Assembly (NCBI GenBank): GCA_964504335.1
Contig: CAZDET010000001.1
Location: forward strand, 128,399-192,398
From: CAZDET01 sp964504335
Lineage (GTDB): Bacteria > Bacteroidota > Bacteroidia > Chitinophagales > Saprospiraceae
Direction of reading: 5' to 3'
Length of the DNA: 64,000 nt
A program made the position numbers and the translations under genes. Of the stretch, positions 1 to 8,693 are shown one piece after another (the stretch's first letter is position 1; each line of letters opens with the position of its first letter). The notes beneath the pieces were generated by a model. It saw nothing but the letters and a program-made list of their open reading frames with translations, was not told the DNA's origin and ran no database searches.

Positions 1-416
1 AGGTTGGTCCATTCCCAGGCCTGACACCCGAGGAAGGAGGCACCACCTAAAATGGTCAGCACCATCCAGAAAACTACTCCCCACTGATTTTCACGCTCTC
101 CTTCCTGTACGGCCCGTACCATTGTCACCGAGCTGATAATGAGCAGGAAGGACATGATCGTTACGAAAATCAGCGGTGCACCTGTTACCCCAAACGGAGC
201 CGTTTGGAATACGAAGTCGGGAACCGGCCAGGTGGGGCTGCTAAATCGGAGTGCTCCGTAGGCAATCAGAAAGCCCGCAAAGGTGAAGGCATCCGACAGC
301 AGAAAGTACCACATCATAAGCTTGCCGTAGCTCGCCTTAAACGGCGACTGGGCACCCGACCAGCTGTTTTCGTCGGCTTGTTTGTCCTTTTCGACAATAG
401 TGTCCGAATTTGCCAT
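1..416 (-). CDS. Cytochrome c oxidase subunit III (partial, C-terminus beyond window)
   Basis: Reading leftwards from ATG at 416, the translation begins MANSDTIVEKDKQADENSW and continues without a stop to the window edge (138 codons seen). It then shows hydrophobic segments containing MMWYFLLSDAFTFAGFLIAY and a stretch ending GGASFLGCQAWEWTNL, typical of the membrane part of heme-copper oxidase subunit III. Subunit III carries no redox centre; it stabilises subunit I and its proton uptake in the inner membrane. It follows a second, shorter subunit III gene in the same direction with 20 bp between them, as is common in Bacteroidota oxidase loci. The rest of the protein lies outside the window, so its full length cannot be judged. 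Confidence 0.85.
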   Translation of the reverse strand, partial: MANSDTIVEKDKQADENSWSGAQSPFKASYGKLMMWYFLLSDAFTFAGFLIAYGALRFSSPTWPVPDFVFQTAPFGVTGAPLIFVTIMSFLLIISSVTMVRAVQEGERENQWGVVFWMVLTILGGASFLGCQAWEWTN

Positions 417-436
417 TTGCTTGTTTTAGTTCTCTT

Positions 437-1021
437 CTATCGTGCCAGGGTCAGAAACACGATGAGATAAATCCACAATAGATCAACAAAATGCCAGTAG
501 GTCAATGTCAGCTCCAGGCGAAGCTGACGCGCCTGAGTGCGCCGAAAAGGCTGAAGATAAGCCACAATCAGCGCTACCAATATTGCAACTACGCCTCCCA
601 CGACGTGGAATGCGTGAATTCCGGAGATTACGTAGACAAAGTCACCACTGGGATTTGTCTTAAGCGGCACCCCAACCTCCATGAGCTCGAGCCACCCCAC
701 GTACTGCATTACGATGAATGCAATACCGAGCAGCAAGCTCCCGAAGAGCAATCCCTTAAAGATGGATTCCCCTCCTTGCTTAAAAGCCAGGTATGCACCG
801 TGTAAAGTTACGCTACTGACAATAATCACCGCTGTATTCCAGTAGAAAATATCGGGGATGCTGAATTCCAACCAGTTTCCGGAAGCCTGACGAACGATAT
901 AGGCACTGGAAAGGGCTACGAACATCATCGTGATACTTCCCAGGGCAATCCACAGACCGAATTTTTTCGGATGGATCTTATTCGATCGATAACTTCCTTG
1001 CATCGCCATTGATTCCATCAT
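437..1021 (-). CDS. ctaE: Heme-copper oxidase subunit III family protein
   Basis: 194 residues with about five membrane segments. The signatures are SGIHAFHVVGG near residue 135 and a C-terminal YWHFVDLLWIYLIVFL, which match the last helices of cytochrome c oxidase subunit III. It lacks the first two helices of the classical seven-helix form, a short version common in Bacteroidota. It sits 11 bp after ctaB and 20 bp before a second subunit III gene, so it is probably co-transcribed with the ctaD-ctaB block. Which of the two subunit III proteins assembles with CtaD, or whether both do, cannot be told from sequence. Confidence 0.88.
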   Translation of the reverse strand: MMESMAMQGSYRSNKIHPKKFGLWIALGSITMMFVALSSAYIVRQASGNWLEFSIPDIFYWNTAVIIVSSVTLHGAYLAFKQGGESIFKGLLFGSLLLGIAFIVMQYVGWLELMEVGVPLKTNPSGDFVYVISGIHAFHVVGGVVAILVALIVAYLQPFRRTQARQLRLELTLTYWHFVDLLWIYLIVFLTLAR

Positions 1022-1032
1022 TCTATCCCGTT

Positions 1033-1938
1033 TTAAATAATACTATCTATCCAATAAATCAAAAAGGCTACGGGAATGTAAAGGAAGGAATAAAACAACA
1101 TTCCCAAAGCCTGCTTGCGGCCGGCTTCGCGGTAAAATCGGTAGGCAAACCGGGCAAACCCAAGGCTCAGTAATGCCACGAGTATGCTGGCCACTATACT
1201 GACGTGCCCCAACAGGTACGGTACAAAGGCAATGCCCGACAGCAGCAGGGTGCTTGCCAGCGCGCCGAGGCCGAGCCTCCGAAACATCGGTTTCCCGTTT
1301 CGTTCGGGCACCAGGCGGTAGCCCGCTTTGCTGTAGTCTTCGTAGCCCAAATAGCTGATGCTGTAGAAGTGAGGAAACTGCCAGAAGAACTGGATGGCAA
1401 ACAAGCTAAAGCCCAGCCAACTGAGATAACCTTCTGCCGCGGCGCTGCCGATCAGAATCGGCAATGCCCCCGGAAGCGCACCAATGGGTACCGCATCCGG
1501 GCTTACGCGCTTCATCGGCGTGTACACAAACGCATAACTGACCAACGCAAGTGTGCCCAGAAAGGCCGTCCAGGGATTGAATAGAGCCAACAGGCAGATA
1601 CCCACCAAACTCATCAGCCCCGCTCCCAGTACGGCATCCGGTGTTTTGATCCGGCCGGTGACCAGGGGGCGTTCTGCGGTCCGCTTCATGAGTTTGTCGT
1701 AGTCGCGTTCCAAAACCTGATTCAGGGTATTGGCGGCGGCCGTCGTCAGGAATCCTCCCAATGAAAGCACGAGCAATGCCCAGGGGCTAAAGGCACTACC
1801 AACGGCAATCAAATAGGCCAATACCGAGGAAAGCACGATCGTGGCGGTAAGCCGAAACTTCACCAACTGCTGGTAGTCCCGGATTCGACTGCGTAGTCCT
1901 TCAAATGGTTTTGCCGTTGCGCTATTAACTGAAGACAA
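1033..1938 (-). CDS. ctaB: Protoheme IX farnesyltransferase (heme O synthase)
   Basis: 301 residues, the usual size for CtaB/COX10, with about nine membrane segments. The prenyltransferase signature NQVLERDYDKLMKRTAERPL at about residues 92-111 contains the Asp-rich prenyl-diphosphate/Mg binding motif and the conserved RPL. A second acidic loop, YLGYEDYSKAGYRLVP, lies near residue 205. The enzyme adds a farnesyl group to heme B to make heme O, precursor of heme A for the oxidase encoded next to it. It lies between ctaD and the subunit III genes; a strong hairpin in the 120-bp gap after ctaD may reduce read-through into it. Confidence 0.95.
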   Translation of the reverse strand: MSSVNSATAKPFEGLRSRIRDYQQLVKFRLTATIVLSSVLAYLIAVGSAFSPWALLVLSLGGFLTTAAANTLNQVLERDYDKLMKRTAERPLVTGRIKTPDAVLGAGLMSLVGICLLALFNPWTAFLGTLALVSYAFVYTPMKRVSPDAVPIGALPGALPILIGSAAAEGYLSWLGFSLFAIQFFWQFPHFYSISYLGYEDYSKAGYRLVPERNGKPMFRRLGLGALASTLLLSGIAFVPYLLGHVSIVASILVALLSLGFARFAYRFYREAGRKQALGMLFYSFLYIPVAFLIYWIDSII

Positions 1939-1983
1939 CTGTAGTTGGATTAATTACCTGTAGACAGGCGGGGTTATGAACAA

Positions 1984-2009
1984 GGGAGGCAATGCACTCA
2001 TTGCCTCCC
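1984..2009 (-). terminator. Stem-loop between ctaD and ctaB
   Basis: GGGAGGCAATG at 1984-1994 and its exact reverse complement at 1999-2009 form an 11-bp perfect stem with a four-base loop. It lies just after the ctaD stop codon in the direction of transcription. The tract following it on the minus strand is only weakly T-rich (TTGTTCAT), so it may be a leaky terminator, an mRNA 3'-end stabiliser or a processing site rather than a full stop. Confidence 0.6.
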
Positions 2010-2058
2010 CATTCTTTTCATTCGTATTATCTGGAGCACGGAGGCTCATATATTCTTG

Positions 2059-3912
2059 CTAGTGCGGTTGCGATTCCGTTTCCGCCACCGGCATGTGCTG
2101 TGGAGTGTAATCCCGGCCGTCTTTGCCGTAATCGTACGCCCAGCGCTGTACACTTGGAATTTTTCCGGGCCAGTTGCCGTGAATCGGTTCGACCGGTGTC
2201 GTCCATTCGAGCGTATTGGCTTTCCACGGGTTCTTATCGGTCATCTTCTTACCCTTCCAAATGCTGTAGAAGAAGTTAATGACAAACAGTACCTGAAACG
2301 CGAACGTGGCAATAGCTGCAATCGTAATGAACTGATTCAGGTCGGTAAAATGACGGAAGGTAAAGAACGCATCGAAGCTGTAGTAGCGACGCGGTACACC
2401 TGCCATACCGATGTAGTGCATCGGCCAGAAGACTGCGTAGGCACCTACCAACGTACCCCAGAAGTGAATCTTTCCAAGGGTTTCGTTCATGAAACGGCCG
2501 TACATTTTCGGGAACCAGTGATAAATACCGGCATACATTCCGAAGAAGGCCGCTACACCCATTACAATGTGGAAGTGAGCCACCACGAAGTACGTATCGT
2601 GCAACTGAATATCGACGGCAGAGTTACCGAGGAAGAGCCCCGTCAAACCACCACTGATAAACATCGATACAAAACCGATACCGAATAGAGAGGCCGCAGT
2701 AAATTGAATGCTACCTCCGTATAGCGTCGCGATCCAGTTGAACACTTTCACTGCCGAGGGTACGGCAATGATCAGGGTAAAGATCACGAAGAAGTTCGAA
2801 ATGAACGGGTTCACCCCGGACATGAACATGTGGTGTGCCCAAACGATAAACGCCAGGAAGGCAATCGCCAGAATCGAGTACACCATCGCTTTGTATCCGA
2901 AGATCGGCTTGCGGGAATATACCGACAAGACCTCCGAAGTGATACCAAATGCGGGAAGGATAATGATGTATACTTCCGGGTGTCCGAGGAACCAGAACAA
3001 GTGCTGATACAAGATCGGGCTACCCCCCACGTGGTCCAGTGCCTGGCCACCAATGAAGATTTCACTCAGAAAGAAGCTCGTACCCAGCGCCCGGTCGCAC
3101 ATCAGCAGCAAAAAGCCGGAAACCAGTACTGGGAAGGAAAGCAAACCGAGGATGGCCGTGACAAAAAACGCCCAAATCGGCAGCGGCAGACGCCACATGC
3201 TCATTCCCTTGGTGCGCAGGTTGAGAACCGTCGTGATATAGTTGATACCACCCAGAAGAACCGAAACTACGAACAAGGTCAGCGAAACAACCCATAGGGT
3301 CATACCGGCGCCTGAACCCGTCGCAGCTTGCGGGAGGGCACTGAGTGGCGGATAGGCGTACCATCCGCCGTTGAACGGTCCTGTGTTGAGAAATAAAGAG
3401 ATGAACATGACCAAACCGGAAAGGAAGAAGAACCAGTAAGACAGCATGTTCAAGAAGGGCGAGGCCATGTCGCGTGCACCAACCATCAACGGAATGAGCA
3501 GGTTACTGAATGTACCACTCAGACCGGCCGTAAGCACGAAGAACACGAGAATCGTACCGTGCATGGTCACCAGCGCATAGTAAAAGTCTTGAGAAAGCTT
3601 ACCTACACCGCTGGCATCCACCTCGATCCATTTACCCAGAACCGGCTTCAGCCACGTCAGGCTTTCTTCCGGGAAACCTAGCTGCATCCGGAATACAAGC
3701 GACATCATAGCACCGATGAGCGCCCAGAACATCCCCGTAATCAGGAATTGCTTGGCGATCATCTTGTGATCCTGACTAAAAATGTAGGTCGAAATAAAGT
3801 TAGACTGATATTTATCTCCGTGGTGATGATCGTGAAAGTGATCATCGTATCCGAACTCCTCAATCAGAACGTCGTCCTGAATGACCGGATTCATAACTGC
3901 TGCGTTAGCCAT
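2059..3912 (-). CDS. ctaD: Cytochrome c oxidase subunit I
   Basis: 617 residues with the twelve-helix heme-copper oxidase core. Visible signatures are WFLGHPEVYIIILP (CuB histidine, cross-linked Tyr and the A-type glutamate), VWAHHMFMSG (the two further CuB histidines) and YFVVAHFHIVMG (heme a3 and heme a ligands). It is the catalytic subunit that reduces O2 to water and pumps protons. An extended hydrophilic N-terminus rich in His/Asp (DDHFHDHHHGDK, residues 24-35) precedes the first helix, and a 70-residue tail follows the last. It is preceded by ctaC, 137 bp upstream in the transcript, within the actABCDEF-ctaCD block. Confidence 0.97.
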   Translation of the reverse strand: MANAAVMNPVIQDDVLIEEFGYDDHFHDHHHGDKYQSNFISTYIFSQDHKMIAKQFLITGMFWALIGAMMSLVFRMQLGFPEESLTWLKPVLGKWIEVDASGVGKLSQDFYYALVTMHGTILVFFVLTAGLSGTFSNLLIPLMVGARDMASPFLNMLSYWFFFLSGLVMFISLFLNTGPFNGGWYAYPPLSALPQAATGSGAGMTLWVVSLTLFVVSVLLGGINYITTVLNLRTKGMSMWRLPLPIWAFFVTAILGLLSFPVLVSGFLLLMCDRALGTSFFLSEIFIGGQALDHVGGSPILYQHLFWFLGHPEVYIIILPAFGITSEVLSVYSRKPIFGYKAMVYSILAIAFLAFIVWAHHMFMSGVNPFISNFFVIFTLIIAVPSAVKVFNWIATLYGGSIQFTAASLFGIGFVSMFISGGLTGLFLGNSAVDIQLHDTYFVVAHFHIVMGVAAFFGMYAGIYHWFPKMYGRFMNETLGKIHFWGTLVGAYAVFWPMHYIGMAGVPRRYYSFDAFFTFRHFTDLNQFITIAAIATFAFQVLFVINFFYSIWKGKKMTDKNPWKANTLEWTTPVEPIHGNWPGKIPSVQRWAYDYGKDGRDYTPQHMPVAETESQPH

Positions 3913-4049
3913 GCACCGATTCGTTTATAATTTGGTCAATGAGTTTTCAAAAAATACTGAACGTACTGTAAGTTACAACGTATCCAGCACGTTTATGGTT
4001 ATTCTGCATGAGTAATTTCGCAAATATGACAGCGAAACTACTCGATTAA

Positions 4050-5549
4050 CTACTGTGCGTTGCCCAAAATACGAACCTCTGTCCGATTGTTCTGGGCTTG
4101 TGCTTCTTCATCTTCGCCTTCGGCTACCGGCTGAGTATCGCCGTAGCCGACGGCCTGAATTTGGTCTGCGCCGATTCCTTTATCCACCAGGTAGGACTTG
4201 ACGCTTTCCGCGCGCTGCTGCGACAGGCTTTGATTGGCCTCACTGCTTCCGCCACCTACAACGTGACCCGCAATTTGGACACCCAGGTTCGGCTGACCTT
4301 GCAGCAGAGCAACCAGGTTGTCTAATTCAGCGGAAGAAAGCTCGGACAACTCGCCGCTTCCTTCTTCGAAAGACACGTTCGACAGGGCTACTGTCTTGGC
4401 AGCAGCATCCTCGGATTCCAATGCCGACTGAAACGCATCCGCGAATTCCTGAGCCCGCTGCTCGATCTCAATGTCCAGGAGTTGATCTTTGAGCGGATCG
4501 TTATCCGTTCCCCGGATATTCTGCAGATAGTACGAGGATTGTTCCCGTAGCCATTGCTCATATTCTTCCCGTTCTACAACGCGGACATTCTTGGCCATCG
4601 ACCAGTGACCGCGCCCGCAAAGCTCGGCGCAGGCCAACTCGTAGGTGAAGGTTTCCCACAACATCTTCTCAGGATCGTTGGGATCCGGCTGGTTGTAGGC
4701 ATCGTATTTTTTCAGTTCCTCGCGGTACTCTTCCGTGGTCTTCTCCGGAGTGAATATGAAGTAGGTAGGCAGACCGGGAACGGCATCCATCTTAACCCGG
4801 AACTGCGGAAGATAGAAGTCGTGGATCACGTCGCGAGCGGTAATGCGCACCCGTACCTTCTGGCCCTTCGGCAATACCAGTTCGTTCGGCTGGAGATCGT
4901 CGTGGTTCTTGGTGTCGGTCCAATCCTGACCAAGTGGGTTGGTACCGGAGATCAGGCGGAAGTTGCGGGTGCCGAGCTTACCGTCGGGCCCCGGGTAGCG
5001 CAACTGCCAGGCAAACTGATAGCCGGTAGCTTCGATTTCCATCACGTCCGGATCGTCAGTACCTACATCGGACATCACATCATTCCAAACATCCAGGCCA
5101 CCTACTACCAAAAAGGTCATTACAACTGCGGGAATGGCTGTCCAAATAACCTCCAGACGGTTGTTGTGGGAAATATACAACGCTTTATGGCCTCTGCGCT
5201 GGCGGTACTTGTAGGCAAAGTAAAACAGCGCGATTTGAGTCAGAAAGAACACAATACCCGTGAAGAATAGCGTCCACTTGAACATGCTATCGATTCCGGC
5301 TCCGTGTGCGGAAGCCGCCTGGTGGGGTCCAAATCCGACGTAATAATCCTTGTAGGCAATCCCCGATACCACGCAGGCTACCAAAAAGACCACCATAAAC
5401 GCCATCAACCAGAGGGCGTTATTGCGGTTGCTGATCTCCTGTACCTCCTCTTCGCCGCGCAATTTAGCAGCCAGTTCAGTCACCCGACCGATCTGGACCG
5501 AGATAATGGCGATTAGGAGTAAGCAGAGAAAAATTAGTAAGCCAGTCAT
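4050..5549 (-). CDS. ctaC: Cytochrome c oxidase subunit II with C-terminal OmpA-like domain
   Basis: 499 residues, much longer than a usual subunit II. There are hydrophobic segments at about 2-20, 46-66, 92-112 and 137-155, then a cupredoxin domain with a complete CuA site: H243 (VIHDFYLPQF) and C307-x-E309-x-C311, H315, M318 in CAELCGRGHWSM. CuA takes electrons from cytochrome c and passes them to subunit I. Residues 390-499 add an OmpA-like domain, visible in VSFEEGSGELSELSSAEL, LGVQIAGH, NQSLSQQRAESVKSYL and NNRTEVRIL. In peptidoglycan-binding OmpA domains GH is followed by T-D; here it is GHVV, so the Asp that contacts diaminopimelate is missing, while the Arg of LSxxRA is kept. The fusion is continuous in one frame. 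Confidence 0.93.
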   Translation of the reverse strand: MTGLLIFLCLLLIAIISVQIGRVTELAAKLRGEEEVQEISNRNNALWLMAFMVVFLVACVVSGIAYKDYYVGFGPHQAASAHGAGIDSMFKWTLFFTGIVFFLTQIALFYFAYKYRQRRGHKALYISHNNRLEVIWTAIPAVVMTFLVVGGLDVWNDVMSDVGTDDPDVMEIEATGYQFAWQLRYPGPDGKLGTRNFRLISGTNPLGQDWTDTKNHDDLQPNELVLPKGQKVRVRITARDVIHDFYLPQFRVKMDAVPGLPTYFIFTPEKTTEEYREELKKYDAYNQPDPNDPEKMLWETFTYELACAELCGRGHWSMAKNVRVVEREEYEQWLREQSSYYLQNIRGTDNDPLKDQLLDIEIEQRAQEFADAFQSALESEDAAAKTVALSNVSFEEGSGELSELSSAELDNLVALLQGQPNLGVQIAGHVVGGGSSEANQSLSQQRAESVKSYLVDKGIGADQIQAVGYGDTQPVAEGEDEEAQAQNNRTEVRILGNAQ

Positions 5550-5583
5550 TTATGTCTTGATTTAACGTATGTCGATTATTTCA

Positions 5584-5591
5584 CAAAAATA
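5584..5591 (-). promoter_or_regulatory. Candidate -7 element for ctaC
   Basis: TATTTTTG on the minus strand fits the Bacteroidota -7 consensus TAnnTTTG and lies 35 nt before the ctaC start. No clear TTTG -33 element is seen at 19-21 nt. The palindrome at 5639-5657 lies 48 nt further upstream, the same distance as at the actA promoter candidate. Confidence 0.4.
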
Positions 5592-5638
5592 CGGACTTAA
5601 AACAAGGTCCGTTACGCGCTGTATCAGCGTCGTTCGTT

Positions 5639-5657
5639 ATTTAGACTCAGTCTAAAT
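5639..5657. promoter_or_regulatory. Palindromic operator candidate upstream of ctaC
   Basis: ATTTAGACTCAGTCTAAAT. The dyad extends to ten-base arms (5637-5646 and 5650-5659) around a 3-bp centre and is perfect. It lies directly after the actF stop codon and upstream of ctaC. A second copy at 15337-15355 agrees at 17 of 19 positions. The regulator is unknown. Confidence 0.6.
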
Positions 5658-5660
5658 AAT

Positions 5661-6998
5661 CTATTCAAAGGGCCATACATGGTGGTGCTTGCTTTCCTCC
5701 ATGTAGGGATCGTTCTTCGGTGAAAGCGGGGCACTTGCCAGCTCCGCAAAAAAGAAATACAGGAAGCCACCGGCAAATCCGATCAGCGTACCGATTTCCA
5801 GTAATCCCGGCAAGGTGAATCCGGCCATAAATCCGGCGGGGCCGTGGGCATCTTCGCCTCCAGCTGCTCCCTCACCTCCGTGGCCGGCGGCGGCTTCACC
5901 AGCGGCGTGAGCGGCATCCGCGGCGTGTTCGCCCATGTGCATCAGAGCCTCCTGCGCCGTATGTAATACTCCGGGCTTGATCATCAGGAAAAAGTCCCAC
6001 CAGTGGCCGAAGAAGACGATCAGCGCAGCAAAAAACATCGTACCGAACTTGCGCTTAGTGTCATTGCGCATCAATACGAAGAAGGGCAGGATAAAGTTCA
6101 TGATCACGTTCCCGTAAAACAGTACCGGATAGTGCTCCTGGCGCTGTTGGAAGTAAACGGTTTCTTCACCTACGTTTCCGTACCAGATCAGCATGTACTG
6201 AGAGAACCACAAGTAGGTCCAGAAAATGCTGAAGGCAAACATGTACTTGCCGAGGTCGTGCAGGTGATTGGCCGTCACGTTCTCGTAGTAGCCGCGGTTT
6301 TTCAGGTAGATCAGCAGCATGATGGTCAGGGCCATCATCGCAACGAACCAGGAAGCCGTGGTGTACCAGGCAAACAAGGTGCTGTACCAATGTGCATCGA
6401 TCGACATGATCCACTGCCACACGATAGCCGCGCTCGAAAAACCGGCAATTGGCAGGAATGCAGCCGACCAGATCTTGTAGCGGCGGTAGTATTTGTATTC
6501 GGTGGTTCCGAACTTATCCTCGTCCAGGGAAAGCTTGCGCATTTTGCGGGCAAAGAAGATCCAGAGCCCGACGATCACGACCGACCCGATGGAATACCAG
6601 TTCTGATTGAGGAAGCTCGACTTTCCTGTAAGCAGCGGGTCCGCCAGTACCGCATCGTGATCCGACCAATGATACAAGTGGTGGCTGTGCAGCAATAGCC
6701 CGACGATAACCACTCCGAAGATGACTAATCCAGGCAGCATATACATGGAAAAAGCCTCCCATACGCGCTTCATGATCACGTACCAACCGGCGTAGGCCGT
6801 AGTGAAGGCGGCCAGGGTAAACAGGGCCACGAAACCGATGCCGAGAAAGAAGACGGAATTATGCAGATAGTTCGACCAGAAACGCGTGTGCAGCGCATCG
6901 TCGAAAAACAGATAGGTGAGCAGCAGGCACAACAACCCGAGGCCGATGGCACCACCAAGTACGCTTTTTTCCCGGGCTGTGAAAGTGAATTGATTCAT
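5661..6998 (-). CDS. actF: Alternative complex III subunit ActF (quinol:cytochrome c oxidoreductase)
   Basis: 445 residues with about ten membrane segments, similar in plan to ActC/NrfD-type quinone-interacting subunits. Recognisable stretches are SFLNQNWYSIGSVVIV, IVWQWIMSIDAHWYSTLFAWY and YMFAFSIFWTYLWFSQYMLI. A His/Ala/Gly-rich loop (about residues 355-390, with repeats of HAA and AAG) lies before the last helix. ActF belongs to the membrane core of ACIII, which oxidises menaquinol and passes electrons to cytochrome c or directly to the neighbouring oxidase. It is the last act gene; ctaC begins 111 bp downstream after a palindromic site. Confidence 0.9.
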   Translation of the reverse strand: MNQFTFTAREKSVLGGAIGLGLLCLLLTYLFFDDALHTRFWSNYLHNSVFFLGIGFVALFTLAAFTTAYAGWYVIMKRVWEAFSMYMLPGLVIFGVVIVGLLLHSHHLYHWSDHDAVLADPLLTGKSSFLNQNWYSIGSVVIVGLWIFFARKMRKLSLDEDKFGTTEYKYYRRYKIWSAAFLPIAGFSSAAIVWQWIMSIDAHWYSTLFAWYTTASWFVAMMALTIMLLIYLKNRGYYENVTANHLHDLGKYMFAFSIFWTYLWFSQYMLIWYGNVGEETVYFQQRQEHYPVLFYGNVIMNFILPFFVLMRNDTKRKFGTMFFAALIVFFGHWWDFFLMIKPGVLHTAQEALMHMGEHAADAAHAAGEAAAGHGGEGAAGGEDAHGPAGFMAGFTLPGLLEIGTLIGFAGGFLYFFFAELASAPLSPKNDPYMEESKHHHVWPFE

Positions 6999-7057
6999 TG
7001 GCTATTAGTTGGTCGACTCGCGGAGTTGATTTTTCGATAGGTGATAAGTGTCCGTTG

Positions 7058-8068
7058 TTACTTCTTGTGCGTATCCTTACCGGAGGTCGTCATCGGTGCT
7101 TCGGTATCGCTGGTTGATTCTGCGCTGGACACCTTGGGCATGGGCGGCACATCCTTCTTCAGGCTTGCCCCGCTAACCTCGTTTTGATTGTCGAATTCGC
7201 GCATGGACTGATCGAGTGGCATGCCACTCGGTACCTGGGTATCGGACGCTTCGCGCGCTACCTTGAATGCGACAGGGCCCAGTTCCTGTATGGGAGTACC
7301 GAATTCGGGGTTGAGGGTGTTCTCCATAGAGTTGTATACCAGTCCCTTATCCTGTGCCTGCAGGGCACGAATCCAGTGGATTACCTGCCAGCGCTCTTCG
7401 TAGTTCATTTTATCCTTGTAGGCGCCCATGACGTTCTTTCCGTACATAATGGCGTGGTAGTAGCGGCCGTTGCTGGCGGCGGAGAACTCGTCGTTCAGCA
7501 TATTCGCCGGTGCTGCCGGATAGACGGCATTCGGATTCTGGTCGGGGTCGTAGATATAGCCGAGCCCATTTCCCTTTTCGCCGTGGCAGATGGCGCAGAA
7601 GATTTCGTAGAGGTTTTTTCCGCGCTCCAGCCCATTTTCCGTGATTGGAAAAGGGTTGGCGACAATTTCTGCGGTGGCCCGCAGGCGTTCGTCCTCTGTG
7701 TCTTCGTAGTAATACGGTACGAAACCATTCAGCGGAGTGGCAACCGCATTGGTATTATCAGCTCCCGACATCCGGGTGAGGATGGAATCGCTCGCTTCCG
7801 TTCCATCGGCGAAGTAGACCCCGGCGTAGCCGCGGGGCATCGTGCCGGATACGGTGGTGCGCGGGTACGTCAGATCAGCAAGGCTGATGGTACTGGCGCT
7901 GTCCCAGGTGTTGTAGTAATAAGCGGAATAGGTATTGGATTCCAGGGTCAGCGAGTGGGCCATGTCGGGCATGTACTCGCTGCCGGGGAAATTCCCGTCG
8001 GCCGGCGCACACGAATAGAGCAGCACGGTTACGGTAGCGGCCAGCAGGATTTGTTTTATATAGTTCAT
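7058..8068 (-). CDS. actE: Alternative complex III subunit ActE, monoheme cytochrome c lipoprotein
   Basis: 336 residues. An N-terminal lipoprotein signal ends in LLYSC with C20 as lipidation site. One heme c motif, CAICH, is at 158-162, and a likely axial Met lies in NVMGAY near 214, so this is a class I cytochrome c domain. The C-terminal 60 residues are polar and low in complexity. In ACIII, ActE accepts electrons from the ActB/ActA part at the periplasmic face. It follows actD by 40 bp and precedes actF by 59 bp. The central fold and operon position make the assignment secure. Confidence 0.92.
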   Translation of the reverse strand: MNYIKQILLAATVTVLLYSCAPADGNFPGSEYMPDMAHSLTLESNTYSAYYYNTWDSASTISLADLTYPRTTVSGTMPRGYAGVYFADGTEASDSILTRMSGADNTNAVATPLNGFVPYYYEDTEDERLRATAEIVANPFPITENGLERGKNLYEIFCAICHGEKGNGLGYIYDPDQNPNAVYPAAPANMLNDEFSAASNGRYYHAIMYGKNVMGAYKDKMNYEERWQVIHWIRALQAQDKGLVYNSMENTLNPEFGTPIQELGPVAFKVAREASDTQVPSGMPLDQSMREFDNQNEVSGASLKKDVPPMPKVSSAESTSDTEAPMTTSGKDTHKK

Positions 8069-8108
8069 TTCAGTTCCGTTTCTTCGATCTTAAGAATGCT
8101 ACCTGCCA

Positions 8109-8648
8109 TTAGGCCAAAACCTTGGTGTGCACCTCGCCGGCTCCGGTAGACTGGAAGAAGCTGCGCAGTTTATCCAGGTGTTCGTCAGAGGCGTCGTTCG
8201 TCTGGAAGGCAATGCAAAATTTATCGTCGGTAATGCGGTCATCGAGCGTCGGATTGTTGATGCCGGGGCCCATGCCGCAAATGATGTAAAACGTGACCAC
8301 CATCCCGACTGCGGCAAACAAGACCGTCAATTCAAAGGTGATCGGAATGAAGGCCGGTACCGACCAATAAGGCTTACCGCCGAAGATGATCGGCCAGTCG
8401 GTAGTGAAAACCCAGGTCATGAACAGAAAGCCGAAAATACACCCGATGGCCCCGTAGATGAAGCCTGCCTGGTGCAGCCGGCTCTCGGCCAGCCCCAGCA
8501 GCGGATCCAATCCGTGGACGGGAAAGGGAGTGTATACGTTCATGATGTCGAGGTGTTCGGCATTCGCTTCCTTAATTGCTGACTTCAGCACTTCTTCGTC
8601 GTCGTACAATCCGAACAGCACCTCCGTTTGACCATTATTATTTGCCAT
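8109..8648 (-). CDS. actD: Alternative complex III subunit ActD (DUF3341)
   Basis: 179 residues with two membrane helices (about 82-104 and 120-145) after a soluble N-terminal domain beginning LFGLYDDEEVLKSAIKEA. The conserved stretch VYTPFPVHGLDPLLGL matches DUF3341, the ActD family. ActD is a small cytoplasmic/membrane subunit of ACIII without known cofactors. It lies between actC (45 bp) and actE (40 bp). Confidence 0.92.
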   Translation of the reverse strand: MANNNGQTEVLFGLYDDEEVLKSAIKEANAEHLDIMNVYTPFPVHGLDPLLGLAESRLHQAGFIYGAIGCIFGFLFMTWVFTTDWPIIFGGKPYWSVPAFIPITFELTVLFAAVGMVVTFYIICGMGPGINNPTLDDRITDDKFCIAFQTNDASDEHLDKLRSFFQSTGAGEVHTKVLA

Positions 8649-8693
8649 GATATATAGTTGATGCGCGTTTCCGCGCGACTATTCGCAAATGAA

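Noticed and set aside
7184..8149. 321-codon plus-strand frame opposite actE
   Set aside because: Antisense shadow crossing the actE and actD ends, with no recognisable domain.
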